From the NCBI RefSeq assembly GCF_033439725.1, contig NW_026944389.1:620001-684000 (forward strand): DNA of 64,000 nt. The letters run 5' to 3'. The first letter of the stretch is position 1. Every line of letters begins with the position of its first letter. Shown in pieces: positions 1-13,233 of this stretch. A program made the translations under genes and the position numbers. The notes beneath the pieces were generated by a model. The model ran no database searches. It saw only the letters and a program-made list of their open reading frames with translations, and was not told the origin of the DNA. The stretch is from Neurospora tetraspora. Taxonomy: Eukaryota > Ascomycota > Sordariomycetes > Sordariales > Sordariaceae.

Positions 1-608
1 GACAACTCCCAGCGAGCCGGTAGAGCCGGTGAGCTCTCTGAGCTCTCCCCAGTCGTTCGCCTAGGGACATGGTTCCCCCCAGTCCGCTAAAAGGGGGTGG
101 GTTACAGTGCCCCATACGGTCTTGATGGTGATCGACAGTGCGCTAGCGCTGTGACATGGGGATACCTGGACAGTTTCCCCATCTCCCCATGTCGACATCC
201 ATGTCAACAACATATCCAGACGGTACCTACCCAGTGGTTCAACAAGTGACAATGGGATGAACTGGAGGACCCTCGCAGGCCTGGCCACAAAATATGATAA
301 TCATAGGATCTGTCTGGATGGCCGAAGCAAGCGAGCGAGCGAGAGCCGAAATCCTGACCCCTCGGCTATCGTGATCAACGATTGTCGGATCATGTTTGCA
401 TACAATCACTTTCACTTCAGGTTGAACGTCGTCGTAAGGGTGCCGTTCCTGAAGAGCACGGTGCATGTGATCATCGATCATTGATCAGTGCCTTGCTTGC
501 CCTGGTCATCTCGACTCTCGAGTGTGTAGAGAGAGGCAAGGAAGAAACTCGGGTATTGTTCGCTTGGGAGGAAAATGATAAGATCGTGATCGCGGCGGGG
601 TGGGTGGG

Positions 609-638
609 TTGGTGTTGGTGTTGGTGTTGGTGTTGGTG
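609..638. repeat. Hexanucleotide microsatellite (GGTGTT)n
   Basis: About four to five tandem GGTGTT units. Not in a supported gene. Confidence 0.8.
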
Positions 639-1235
639 ATCAACAACTTCAAGGTACCGTACCTACCTCGGCTCTAGGTACTTACCTCTACGAGCTGGAA
701 GTTACCTGAAGTAGAGAGCAGGGATTGAGTACCGCCGCCGGTTCCAGCTCTTCCAGCTCTTCCAGCTGTGCCTACGTGAGCCCTGACCCTGACACCGAGG
801 CTCGAGCAGACAGACGCCCGAACCCTTGGGTTGGGATTTGGAATCCCTGGACATCTCGAGCTGAGAACCCTGAGACTGGACGGGAGTCCGAGGTCTGTCT
901 GCGCGGTAGATGCCGTTGATTCTCATACCGTACCTATCCAAGGAGCCCCAGGTGCTGGGTGCCCGTGAATATGATATCCCTGTTCGAGGCTCTTTGACCG
1001 CACGGTTTTGAGCGAGCGTCACGACCGGCACGGTTTCAACTTCACATGCCACATCAAGGCCAGAAATTCCGAGTTTTTGCGGGATATACAGGTACGAAAC
1101 AAGATGGGAAGACCGAAAGACGTCGGAGACATGGACGGGATTGCTTCCTCAACACGATCCGCTGTATGCATGTCAGATGGATGTACTACACAGTATTGAT
1201 GAGCTGCATTGCATGCATTGCAAGACATGGACCTT

Positions 1236-1287
1236 CCAGAGTCCCAGTCCTCACGGCACCTCCCAGAGTCCCAGTCCTCACGGCACC
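1236..1287. repeat. 27-bp direct tandem duplication
   Basis: Two adjacent copies of a unit beginning CCAGAGTCCCAGTCC, at 1236-1262 and 1263-1287, essentially identical, so the duplication is recent. No gene is supported here. Confidence 0.85.
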
Positions 1288-1768
1288 TTTTACCTTTCCC
1301 ACCGTCCCACGTTGAGGCATCAAGCACCATGGTGGACATCCATTCACTTCATCGTCCGTCCCAACGAGTCACGATGGGGTATATCCAGATCATAAACCTG
1401 TCGACCAAGGTCCTGTCTTTCTTGTTAAGGTAGAGGTAAGTTTTCTCTTTGTATTGTAGTCCATTCAAGTTCCGCGCGTGGAAAGGAGAACAAACGCTAT
1501 GCATGCAGATGATGTCTGACCCGACGATGCTGCACTTTCCATACTCTACATATTGCCTTTACCCGACCGACCACGCGGAAGACGGCCCGGGTCGCATAAA
1601 AAACGGCCGACATGCCTTCTTCTAGTGTACCTTCCAGAGACATGATTCGTCCGCTCGGGAAAGGCTGTTCTCTGCCGATCCCTTGCTTCTTCAAGACCGT
1701 GAGGCTTGCGGTTCAGCTGCACTTCGTCGGGCTTAGCCGTTGAAGGACTGGAGGGTACCAGGGTACCC

Positions 1769-1802
1769 CAGACACTCATGCAGACACTCATGCAGACACT
1801 CA
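1769..1802. repeat. 12-bp tandem repeat (CAGACACTCATG)
   Basis: Two full copies and one partial copy of CAGACACTCATG in intergenic DNA. Confidence 0.85.
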
Positions 1803-2190
1803 GAGCAGTGTGGAAGAAGCCGAAGGGGAAGCTGAGGGCGGTTTTGTGGTGAAGGGAGGAAGGGAGAGGAAGGAAGACTGGAGCCAGAGAAGTGAGACAT
1901 GCAGGTTGTTTGTTATCAGCTTTTGCGGTTGCGGCTTTTCGAGACTCGAGAGGACAGTAAAACACTGATAGAGGAGGGAATATACCCTAGTTGTACTTGG
2001 TAAAAGTATTATACTTGTATTTGTATTGTTGGGTATCTTGTTCTGCTCTGCAGTTGTATGCTTCATGGTATTGGGTATTATCCTTCTTCTTCTCCTTCCT
2101 CTTCTGCTCTCATCTTCCTGATACCTCTCATCTTTCTCCGTCACTCCTCCCACTCCCACTCCCCCTTCCCTGTCCTCCTCCATCCTCCAC

Positions 2191-2374
2191 TTAATAAGTA
2201 CAAAGTTGAATCTGGGGTATATGCTGATGTGAAACACTAAGAGAATGACTAGAATGACTAGTATGACTGTGACTCTGACTTGGTACATGGCCCATCAAAA
2301 GAGTCTGTTGTTGTTGTTGTTGGTGTTGTTGTTGTTGTTGTTGTTGTTGATGCTGATGATGTTGCTGTTGAGCA

Positions 2375-2432
<58 letters not shown>

Positions 2433-4535
2433 GCTGCTGGACAATCCCCAGCGTATGTAGATGCTCCCTGGCCAGGTTATTGAACGTCTGCATCTTTCGT
2501 AGCGCGTCCATGCAGGACTGGATCTCACTGTCGTACTCGGTTTCGGTGGCGGGGACGAAGCCCTCGGGCACTTGGGCGGCGAGGTCGGCGAGGGTTTGGG
2601 TGCGTTGAGATATTAGGCGGGAGGCGGCGAGAGAGATGGAGAGGGGGAGGAAGATGTGGGCCTGTGGTTTGTTTTGTTAGTGGCCTGCAAAGAAGGGAAG
2701 GAAGAGGATGGGAAAAAGACATACCTTGAAATAACCAAGATGCTCATGAGCCTTGGTCAACGCCGCAATCTCCCTCGCAGCCCTCAGCGCCCGCTTCTGG
2801 TACTCAAACACGGCCGGATCCCACTGACACTGCTGTCCATGTCTGTTTGTCTCCTGGCCAGCCTCCACCACCTTGCACAAGTTGATCGTCGTCGTGTGAG
2901 CAAGCATGAAAGCAAAGAAGAGCATCGGGTCCGCCGCCGCCGACACAACCGGGTAGCTCTGGATCAAAGAATCCAGCCGCTTGTTGACCATGCCCGCCAA
3001 CCACTCGTGTCGGATCCAAAAGTCGGCCGAGGTGCTGCCGTAGGTGCGCTCGACGTTGGCGACCTGCGTGTGGGAGAGGGTGCGGCCGCAGACGGTGGCG
3101 AGCACGACACTCTCGGCGAGGGGAGAGAACAGGCCGTGGTCGCCCGAGGCAATGGCTTCGGAGAGGAAACACATTTGGATCGGTTGGCCGCTTTGGAAGG
3201 AGAGTTCGGGCGAGGGCAGGCGGGTGCAGATCTGTTGCATGTTGCGTTAGCATGATGCCCCTTCCCCTAACTGCAGGTGCACGGGATGTGCGAACTTACC
3301 ACCTCCTCCACCAACGTCAACGGCCACTGATTCTTCAAACTGATAAACCGATCCAAACAATACGCCACCCAAAACGTCCTCCTCCGTTCCTCCACCACCA
3401 CCGGATCCTCCCCCTGCTGCAGCATCGACCTCTCGGGGCTATCAATCTCATGCAATCTCGCCAGCTGAACCAGCCTGAACGCCCTGCCGGCCGTCACCCA
3501 TCCGCGCTTGTAGTTGGTCCTGGCGAACTCGTAGAAGGCAAGGAGCAGCCAGGCTTGGATCTCCTCGATGCAAACGGGGCTTTCGTGCGAGTGGTGGTTC
3601 TCGTACATGTCGAGCGACTCGAGCATCTGCTTGGTTTCATTGTAGAGGGTGTCGCGGTAGGACTCGAACTGCGATGACAAAGCCATGGCGGACGTCCACA
3701 TGGCGTATTGGAGACATAGGCGGGGGTTGGTGGCGCTGTTGTGGTGGTGGGTGGTGAGTGGTGTTTGTTGGGAGAGGGCAAAGTAGCGGGATTGGTTGAA
3801 GATGGGGGCGTTGGGGTGGACGCGATCGAAGTAGAGTTGGTCGCTATGGGAGGTTAGAAGATGTTGCGAGGTGGAAGATGGGAGAAGAGGACATACAGGT
3901 CTGCGCGCATGAGATCATTGACCAAGGCGCGCTTTGGTGGTGTTGGTGGTGATGGAGGGAACTTGAAGTTCTGCATGGACAAAGGAATCTGTGGTGTCAT
4001 GGGGGAAAGCTGTCCATCCCATATCGATCCCCTCCCTCGTGGTGAGGGAAGTTGGCTGAGGTCTGAATCGGAGGCAGGTCCTGGTGGTGGTGTGCTCCCG
4101 GCAGGAAGAGCATGTTGTGAAAGGTCGGCGTCGCCATGGAGGGATAGGCCTTCGAGGTTGGTTGGATCGAGACTGAGACGACGTTCAAGAGCGACTGGAG
4201 GAAAGAAAAGAAAGATGATGTCAACACCTGAACTAAGACCCGAATACGAGATATAGGGCTGTGGTTCATCGGGATGCAGGGACTCGGGGGGTGGGTGGTG
4301 ACCTACCGATGCGGCTCCGCAGGGCCTTGAGATCGCCTTTCTTGGGCCCGCGGGCGAGACGGTTGTGGTTGACTTCGCATACGATTCCCGCATCGGCGCA
4401 AGTGCCGCATTGGGGACGTTGCCGGTCGCATCGCAACTTGCGCTTCCGGCACTCCTCACAGGCGGACCCGGGCAGCTGTCTCGGCTGCGGAGGCCCGTCC
4501 GTACATGTACTGCTGGTTCGTCGAATAGCAGGCAT
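2191..4535 (-). CDS. Zn(II)2Cys6 fungal transcription factor with C-terminal polyglutamine
   Basis: Predicted nuclear DNA-binding regulator of about 682 residues. I infer five exons: 4535-4307, 4194-3897, 3843-3300, 3231-2725 and 2661-2191. The donors read GTAGGT, GTATGT, GTAAGT and GTATGT, all phases agree, and the start context is AAGATGCC. Residues 26-53 form a C6 binuclear zinc cluster (C-X2-C-X6-C-X6-C-X2-C-X6-C). It is followed by a basic RGPKKG linker and a short heptad-like helix, the usual DNA-binding and dimerisation arrangement. Exons 3 and 4 look like the fungal_trans domain, including an [13 protein letters not shown] block. Exon 5 ends in a Q/H-rich region with a nearly pure Q run from about residue 601. 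The target genes cannot be told from sequence. The RGPKKG linker is common in secondary-metabolism and nutrient regulators, but no pathway genes lie beside it. The family call is firm; no specific orthologue is claimed. Confidence 0.9.
2376..2432. repeat. Coding trinucleotide repeat (CAA/TTG)n encoding polyQ
   Basis: A nearly pure TTG run on the plus strand, read as CAA (Gln) in the minus-strand regulator. It lies inside a longer interrupted Gln/His-coding tract (about 2305-2440). Such tracts vary in length between strains; the effect here is unknown. Confidence 0.95.
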
Positions 4536-5778
4536 CTTGGATGTTGCTGTATCTGTCTTCTGAGTGGTGTTGATCTAGCTTGATGATAGAGATGTTTGGA
4601 TGCAGACAACACCACCGCGGGACGGGACTTGGTCTTTAATACACTCGCACTCCCGTTTGGGGTGTCGGTCAGTTATGGAAAGTACAGCCCGGACTGGACA
4701 AGGGATGTGCCTTTGGGTCTACAGGGGGGCTTGTCGGCGAAATGGGTTGTGTAAATCTGGGGAATAGTCAGGTCAACAGTGATCCGCCTTGCCAGTGCGT
4801 GTGGGATGAGTGGAAATGATGGGATATTGAGTTCGGCGACTCCTAACGTCAGCGGGATGTGTCATCTTTTCTCTCTTTGATGTCAGCTGGAAATGGAGAT
4901 GAATGGGGGATGGATATGCGCAAGTCTGTGGAGGACGGTGGCATCCATGGAGATACGGGATCCAGACCAGCGTTAGCGCCTCTTCAGGTACCTACAGTGC
5001 CGCCTCTAACTGTACGGGGTACCGCCAGGGGGTCAAGGGGTCCTCAGCTGTCATCTGGTTCGTTTTTGCTCTAATACCACACAGTGATACACCTGACAAT
5101 CGACACAGAAGAACCCGCTCGAGAGCACATAAACCGGCAGAAGGGAACAGCGCGGAACGGAAAACGGCAGCGGGATGTTTCCGGATGTGAGGTGTCGATA
5201 ACAACAACTCCAAGGACCCGATTTCGTGATCAAAACACTGGGCCAAAATGGCGGATGTGCAGGGCCCCCTGTACCGTACCCTAAATCCCTTGCCAAGTGG
5301 AACACCCCTGAATCTCCCGTCGACAACATCAACATTGACGCCAAACCATCTCCCCAGAGTCGTCATTTATCCCACATCCTAATCTCCCTCATCTGTTTCG
5401 GCTAGCAGTCATCATCAGCTATTTTCATCGCTGCATCATCTAACCGCATCCCACAGGGCGATCCGAGCTAATCGTGATATCCTCCACCCATCAGCATCAT
5501 CATCAATGAGCGGGGGACATTCGAGGCTCGTGATGAGTCCTTTCTTTGCAAGCCTTGAGTGCTTTTTTGCATTGGATGCTTCCGACCGTCCAGTCAGCGG
5601 AACTGCTATCAGTGAGACAGCAACCCCTGTCGACGACGGTCCCAGCGATGATTTGTGGCTCAAAGCCTCACCGAATAAAAGTGCCCGGAACGTGAAAGCC
5701 CTCCAACAATGTGTTCTCCTCCTTTGTGTCTCCTCCCATCACGCCTTACTCAGACATTTCAAACCATCACCGGCATCC
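4536..5778. other. Promoter-side intergenic region upstream of the C6 regulator
   Basis: No supported gene. The left part should contain the regulator's 5' UTR and promoter; I recognise no specific sites. A 123-codon frame at 5506-5877 runs into the LTR of the retroelement and is probably chance. The right edge is the target-site copy CATCC at 5774-5778. Confidence 0.5.
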
Positions 5779-5943
5779 TATGATATTATAGGTAATAATC
5801 AATATAAGGTTCAACGTAGCTTGATTGTATATGTCTATATAAGACTGGCTCTGCAAACTCGAAGCTCTAGCATCTAGATAAATCCCGCATATCCCAACCC
5901 AACTAGGTACATACACGCCCAGTAGATCCCTTAACCTCTAATA
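5779..5943 (-). repeat. LTR of the Copia-like element (downstream copy)
   Basis: Aligns without gaps to 11166-11330. Preceded by target-site copy CATCC. More AT-shifted than its partner. Confidence 0.85.
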
Positions 5944-8900
5944 TACCCCCTTAGATCTAATATACAAACCACGCCAGATCTACCCAAATATGCCCTAAAA
6001 TGCCCTAAAATCCTCCCAAAACTAACTAAAAATAATATTATTCCCAAATTACTTCCTCGTTACGGTAACTTTCAAACTTTTACTCGTAAGAGTCTTGCCT
6101 TATTATATTTATTAATTCGTCGCCCGAATCCTCCTCTATAAAGTCCTCTATACCCTTCGGGCGGCCTATAGTAATATTTCCACTACTAAATTCTCGTAGT
6201 TAAATCTATAGCCGCTATGGCTTTACGAATCCTAACTACTCTATAGATTTCAAATATACTGCAGGAAGGAGGCTCTTTATAAGACTATCCACAATCTACT
6301 CTTTAATAGGTACGTAAATTATGTCTACCAACTTCCTCTCCTACGTTTACTTTAACTAATATTTATATATATTGACGTACTTGAACTTAATTACGAACCG
6401 AACTCCCTTCTTTATAATAAATCATATCGTTTACTTATTATTATAACCTATAGGTGTAGCCTCTTAATTTTCGAACCCTAGGGTAAATTCGCTAAAGAGA
6501 CGGCGAATGTAAATAGCCTCCTTAATTCCCTAATTAAGGGATAGTAATTCGGCCTCTATAAATAAAGTTGTAACTATATTTTACTTATTAGTTCGCTAAT
6601 CGATTATAGCGCCTAAGAGTTTAAATATAAACGCTTATAAATTCTGTCAATTAAAAAATTTATTTATAAATAAAGAATTAATTGTAACGTAGAAATTCTA
6701 TTAGTTTTTACTACTTAATTAAAAAGCGTAATTTTAAATTATAAAAAGGTAAAATAATATTTAATTTATAATTGTAGAATATACTAAATTAGGATTTAAA
6801 TTAAATTAAATAAATTCAAAAACCGGGAATATTATATTTATTGTAATATAATAGTAATAAAGAAAATCGAACTAATTTTAACTTAATACGCGTAAATTTC
6901 GTACGGGGCTACGCTATTTTAATACAGTAAGAATTCTTCTCTAATTATAAGCGTAGAATATAATTTCTTAATACGTTTAACCTTCTTCGTAATCTTTTAA
7001 ATATAATTGTACTATAATAATTAAATTAATCTCTTCTCTCGGTTTCGAATAATTTCGATACCTAAAAATTATTTTAATAATTTTCTACCCGTTCACTAAT
7101 ACTTCTTCTTTATAGTAGCTACTACCCCTTTAATCATAATAATTATTTTATTTTTATATTTATAAATAATAATAATATTATTAATGTAGAAGAAAAAGAA
7201 TATATTACTTTTAATTTGGATACTAAGTTCTATAGGGAGAGGGTTTATATTTGTAATTACGAGGGTTTTAGTAAATTCCTACTATTAGAGGAAAGGAGAT
7301 TTGCGTAAATTATATAGCGTATATAGTAATTGGAATACTTGACCTTTCTTAATATATTTAGGGGAAGCCTTTATAAATATTACTTTATTGAATATAGTGT
7401 TAATAAAAGCGTTCTTTATATTGTACTAAATTAAATTAAAATTAAAGTAAGTAATTATAATTATTAGGATATAGAATGACCTAATTGCCAAAATCGCTAC
7501 GTACGTTTTACGTACGCTATCCTTAAATTATTAGTTTCTTAGTATAATTAAATGTATTTTATATTTAAAAAACCAGCCGTTTTAATCGAATTTATAGGTA
7601 TATACCTATATCGAATTGAGTATTTTAGTATTTTTCACCTCCTTAATACTAACTTACTTCTAAAATTTCTTATCTTTATATTTATTTAAATATTCTTTTT
7701 TTATATCCTTAAAGAATTTTTTAAAAGAATAAAAGTTAAAATTACTATAGTGCTTTAGAAAGGGTAGAAAATTAATTCGATAAAGGGTCTTTAACGTACT
7801 CTTTATTCTATAGCGGTTAATAATCTCCTTTATTATTTTTAATTTAGGATTATAGTTGGGATTAATATTGATACCCCTTTTTCTTATTAATTCTAAGAAG
7901 GCGTAATCTATAACTTTATTTCCCTAAAAGCCTATAGGTCGATTACCCTTTATAAATAAAAACGATGCGGCCTAATAAAAGTATTAATTTATAGTTAATT
8001 ATAATTACTTATTTGAATAAAAGAAGTTAATTACTAACAACGTAGTTAAATTATTAGGAGGGATAGGGAAATAGCCCTCTTCCTTATCCTTCGAATTTAA
8101 GACCGTACTTTAGAATTCCGACGGCGATTGTACGGACGGCGATAGTAAGGGCTCTAGACCCTACAGTTATATTTCTAATACTTATAAGACCTCTAAAAAT
8201 CTAAACTGCGTTTATATTTCTAAAAACGCTAATTCCTCCTCTTCCCCTAATATAATTTCAATTTTAATAGGAAAATTTTAGATAACAGGGGTAAGAACTC
8301 TATTATTTACAGCGGGTATAGCTTCGATTTATAGGACGTCTATTTATACGATATTTGTTTAATAAAAATCTTTTAATTATATAGCTAGTTTTTTAAGGGA
8401 AATATTAAAGGTATTATAAATTTTTTTAATATTACTACTAGGGAAGACATCCTTTTTATTAAATATAACGTATTATATAATCATAATAGAATTAGTATAA
8501 AGATTCTAAATCTTATAAATATTCGTTAATTAATATCCAACTAAATAGCCGACCCAAACGCGGTCTTTAAATTTTATTAATTTATTTTATTCTTTTATAA
8601 TTGTTATTATAAAAGTAAAGGCTTTACAATTATATATTTTAAAATATACGATAATAGGGGAGGGGTTTAATAGAGGAACGATACTATTTTTAAATTAATA
8701 GTACGTTTCAAATCAGTCTTAAGGAAATTTCTAATAATATTCCGCTTTAAGGGTTAAATTATATAAATATTTAATTATTCTAATACTTTTTATCTATAAT
8801 TTGTAAGGGAGATTTGTACTTAATTATATTATTATACCTTTAGTTTTAATTATACCCCCTAAATACTCTACGCCGCCGTTTTAAATTTATATATAAGGCG

Positions 8901-11165
8901 CTAACGGTTCAATATTAATTCTCTTAGTAGCAAACCAAATAATAATCTTCTTACTATTAATTATTTCGTTATTATATTCGACTACCCGAAGTATAATTTA
9001 ATATTAAATCTATAGCCGTATATGAAAGGATTCTAAGTATATAATAATAAATTCGGCTTTTCTATTACTTAAGTAATATACTTAAACGAATGTAAATTAC
9101 CAGTTTATAACTACTATTAAATTTAAATATTTTTAGCCCCTTACCTTTACTTCATTATAAGAAGAAAAATCGACGGTTAATTATAATGTAGAACCTTCTA
9201 AATAAATACGAACTTTTCTACGTACTTAATATTTCAATTTAACTTTAATATATAGTTTATAATATATTATACCCGGTCCTTTAAATCGTACGCTATATTT
9301 TTATTCTATTAATTTAATTAAAATTTCGGGTCCCGAATAGCTAAATCGAAAATACTAACGAAGGGGCTTAACCTCTTAAGGCTTCTACTTGATATAATTT
9401 ATATACTATATAATAAAAAAAGACTTATTAACGTTATTTTATAAAAGGATATATTCCAAAATAAATTACTTATATTTAGAAAGAATATAATAAATAAGGG
9501 AGTCTGTAAAGCGGGAGCGTAAACAATTATTCTTATAATCCTAATAAATTTATTCATCCTTAAATTATTTTAAGGAGACGAAATTACAAACTATACCCGG
9601 CATTAAGGCGATATTAGGGAATTAGAACTTTCTATTTCTAATATCCTCCTAAATTATAATTATAATAATATTATACCCTTCGTTAAGAATCCGCTTATTT
9701 CCAACCTATATATAATTATTAATATTTAATAGAATAAAGTCTTTAAACCGATTAACTTTATTAAAAATATATATTATTGTACTTAAATCGAAGATTATAT
9801 AGTCTCTTAATAAATATATAGCGCCGCATTTCGCTACAAATACTAAGAAATTATTTTTATTTACTTAGCGTTTATAGAATTAATTATTTTAATCCTTATC
9901 GTCCTACTATATTTATAAATAGTTAACGGCTTCTTTAAATATTTTATCCTTCTTCAAATTAACGAACGTACGCTTCTTAATAATAGGATTTTCGACCCAA
10001 CCTTTATAAGATAATTATGATCTAACGTAATAATACTTATTTAAATTATAGCCCGGCTATTTATAGAATTTATATAAAAATCGTTGTAGTCGTTTACTTA
10101 TTAGTAGGGATAAAAAGGAAGTACGCTTATTTTTATTAATATTCTTCCTAAATTTACTATTTTTACTTATAACTTTTCTCTATCCCTCTACCTCCGGGCT
10201 AAGGTTTTATTCGTCGCTAGGAGCGTCCTCTTCAACAGGTTTACCGCCTAACGTAGCCGCGAATACAATACCCTTAAATAAGAAGGCGCGACCCTTTCTC
10301 TAAATAGTATTCGCTATTACTACTTTACGAAAATCTTTGGCTACAATACGGCAAGAAATTTTAAAATTAAGGTTTCTCTCAATTTCCTTATTATACCAAA
10401 ATTAGTAATTATTTACCCAAACGGTATAAAGACTCGACCTTATAACTATATAGAATTCTAAGAACTATAAGTTTAACTTATGTATTCTAATAATTCTTTT
10501 AATAATATAAAGAGCTATAGCCGCTTTCTAATAAAAAGTCTAACTATACTAATTATAATTAATTTTACTAAAGGGCTTAAAAATATTAATAAATTTAACC
10601 TAGGCGAACTTCTTTATTTTATAATCGTTAAAGGCGGTAAATTTATTAAAATTATTGTACTATTTATATATATTAATACGTTTAATAAAATTAGTTTTAT
10701 AATGATTATTTTTAATAGTTTCAAATATCTAACGATTTAACGTAATTTTCTTAATACCTAGGTTAGAAAAGGTTTTAACTTCTATACGCCAATCCGACTT
10801 CTTAATTGTATAATTACAATAATCGTACTCATAATAAAAACTGTAAAGTTTAGTAGCAATAAATAAGACAAACTCCCTATCCTTCTTAACTTCTTTAATT
10901 TCTCTAGCTAGGACCTCTCCCTAATAACTAGCAATATTAGGTTCTACGGGCTCAATTAGCTAAGGCACACGGTTATTAGGATCGATATACTTTCAAAGAT
11001 TAAAGTCCTAGGCTATAGAAATAAAAGTATTTTCCCAAGCCGGCCAATCCTTAGGGCCGTTAAAAGTAACGCTATTAATCTTAATCGTAGACATTATTGG
11101 CAATCATTTAGTCAGTTATCGTTGCTGGCGATAGTTTCAACAGTTGAATCAATAAAACTCTTAAT

Positions 11166-11330
11166 TGTAATATTATAGGTAATAATCGATATGGGGTTTA
11201 ACGTAGCTTGATTGTATATATCTATGTAAGACTGGCTCTACAAACTCGAAGCTCTGGCATCTAAATAAATCCCGTATATCCCAGCCCAACTAGGCACGTG
11301 CACGCCCAGTGGATCCCCTGGCCTCTGACA
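11166..11330 (-). repeat. LTR of the Copia-like element (upstream copy)
   Basis: The less mutated LTR. Read on the minus strand it begins TGTCAGAGG and ends TTACA. Followed on the plus strand by target-site copy CATCC (11331-11335). Confidence 0.88.
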
Positions 11331-12123
11331 CATCCATCCGTCGAACCCGTCAGCGCCTGATCGACAAGAGCACCTCATCCAAAAACGTGATCCTGGCTCC
11401 GATCTTGAGACATTGTCCTTCTGTAACAGGAATAGTCACCTAACCGTCAAGGTCCCCAATGCGTCCCCACGACGTCCCAAAAAGGCCTCGCGAATTACCA
11501 AGGCGTCACCGTGGCGGCAGCCATTCCCCTCGAGTCGGGTCTGTCAACTCTCCCAATTCTCAAGTTCGTGACCAGTTCGTGATGACCACTGCGAACCATC
11601 GTCGGTCGCTCTCCACCGCCTGCGTGTTCACCTTTCAGCTAGTCCAGCAACCCTCCGCATTCCCATGTCGAGCATTACCCGAAACAGCATGGTAGGGTCA
11701 TTTTAGCGTTGACCCACACCAGCGTTCAATGTCTCCTCGGTAGCAGCCAGAACGGGGACGAATGTCATTGTTGTCCTCGACAGTCCCGTCTCTTTCCCTT
11801 TGCTTCTTTTTTCACTTTGCAGTTCTCATCAATCTCCATCAACTTTAATCTTGTCCCAACTTTGGCTCCCGCTCGTCAAGACCCGTCAGCAAATTGCGAG
11901 ACTCTAAATCGAGAAATTACTCACATCCCGACTTTCCACTTGGCCCAGCGGTACGCAATACCGATCGTCAACTTGGCACGCGGAAAGAGAGTGCCGATGC
12001 TACCTTGAACAGCTTGGCCAAAGTGAGGTATCCGGCTTGGCGGGGGGACTCGACGTCTCGAGGTCTTGAGGATGAGGTTGAACTTGAGAGGTTGACATCA
12101 ACAACGCAACGCTGCAATAACAC

Positions 12124-12183
12124 CTCCAGTCCACGAAGTGACTCTCCAGTCCGCGAAGTAACTCTCCAGTCCACGAAGTAACC
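12124..12183. repeat. 20-bp tandem repeat, three units
   Basis: Three copies of CTCCAGTCCACGAAGTAACT-like units with period 20 and one or two substitutions each. Confidence 0.88.
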
Positions 12184-12832
12184 CTCCCATTCACACTTCC
12201 ACTTTCACATGCAGACGGGCTTGCATCTCGACATCAGTGGCTTCGAGTGTCACCACCACGGATCTGAGAGCTGTACTTCCAGCACCGTGCAGAGAGCGAT
12301 GGTGCCGAGCTCGGTACTTCTCTCAGCGCTGCCGGTAGTTGACCGGTTTCCCGTGATCCACTGTGTGTACGACATACGAGTGTTGGTGGTGTCGATGGTG
12401 TTCCGTCTGGTACATTGTAGACTTACACCGTCAGTATGCGCAAAAAGTCAAACATCAACAGCTTTACCGGTCGGTCGGATATCGTTTGTTCCAAAGGCTC
12501 TTCCCCCGCATCTTTGGCTGCAAACTTTCCTTCTGTCCTGGACAATTCCCCGACGCACGCCCGTTCCCATCTTCCGGCGGAAGATACACTGTCTGTTTCG
12601 TTTTGCTTTGCCTGCTTCCCGAGGTCGTAAATCCGACAGCAGCCTCACTCATCGTACGAGCTTTCCTGAGAGTCTCACTGCCTCCTCGAACGACATGGGG
12701 AACATCAGTGAACTGCCTCATCACATGCAATCAACTCAACGAGTCCCCATCACCACGCCTTACCTATTCCCGTACACAGCTCGTAGACGCAACAAATTCC
12801 ACCTGCCTAATCGGCAGGTACTTCCCCCTCCT

Positions 12833-12872
12833 CCACCGTCCTCCCCCGTCCTCCCCCGTCCTCCCCCATCCT
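12833..12872. repeat. C-rich 10-bp tandem repeat (TCCTCCCCCG)
   Basis: About four imperfect copies of a TCCTCCCCCG unit in noncoding DNA. Confidence 0.7.
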
Positions 12873-13233
12873 AGCCCACGCACTCCCATCCACTCACCTG
12901 TTCCCAAAGAACCCATCCCTGCCGCCGATCACTCACTGATTCCCCCCTCTTGGGGCCTGGAGATCAATCATATCGTATCATCTTCATGCGCGAACTTGTC
13001 CTGGGGCACGATTGACGATTGTCGATGACAACCTAACCTACCTCTACGAGCCGAGCACGCCGAAATGGAGCTACTGTATGCAAGTGACATATCTCCGCGC
13101 GCGGTTCGTGTGAACTTGGGGTGTAGGTACTTCAGGTTGATTGGACCGGTCGGTATCAGCTATCGGGAACAGCCGGGGCTTCCGGGGCCGTTGTCCGGCG
13201 GAGCTACACTACTGTGGTCAGGAGCAAAAGTTA

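Larger units (their letters stand above)
1..2190. other. Intergenic region without a supported gene
   Basis: No reading frame here has convincing codon use, splice structure or a recognisable domain. The stretch holds short tandem repeats (listed separately) and two copies of the 8-mer TACCTCTA/TAGAGGTA (683-690, 1431-1438) that recurs in the intergenic DNA of this window. The right part is probably 3' flank of the convergent transcription factor gene that ends at 2191. Confidence 0.6.
5779..11330 (-). mobile_element. Ty1/Copia-like LTR retrotransposon fossil, RIP-degenerate
   Basis: A structurally complete LTR element of 5,552 bp in minus orientation. It has two 165-bp direct LTRs (5779-5943 and 11166-11330) with TG...CA-type ends, flanked by the 5-bp duplication CATCC (5774-5778 and 11331-11335). 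The interior is very AT-rich and TpA-rich, as expected after repeat-induced point mutation, and is broken many times over. A gag-like start lies near 11,090 just inside the right LTR. Reverse-transcriptase-like blocks of the Copia type can be traced near 7265-7325 and 7150-7190 on the minus strand. The gag-to-RT order and spacing fit a Copia element. LTR differences are mostly RIP-type transitions, so LTR divergence cannot date it. The clean target duplication means it still lies where it inserted. Confidence 0.85.
11336..13231. other. Intergenic DNA of ordinary base composition between two transposons
   Basis: Overlapping open frames occur (for example 12209-12874 and 12363-13028), but none shows consistent codon use, splice sites or homology I recognise. 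Short tandem repeats occur at 12124-12183 and 12833-12872, and TACCTCTA at 13039-13046. Confidence 0.5.

Noticed and set aside
10480-10740. 86-codon plus-strand frame
   Set aside because: Inside the AT-saturated Copia fossil on its antisense strand; composition explains the open frame.
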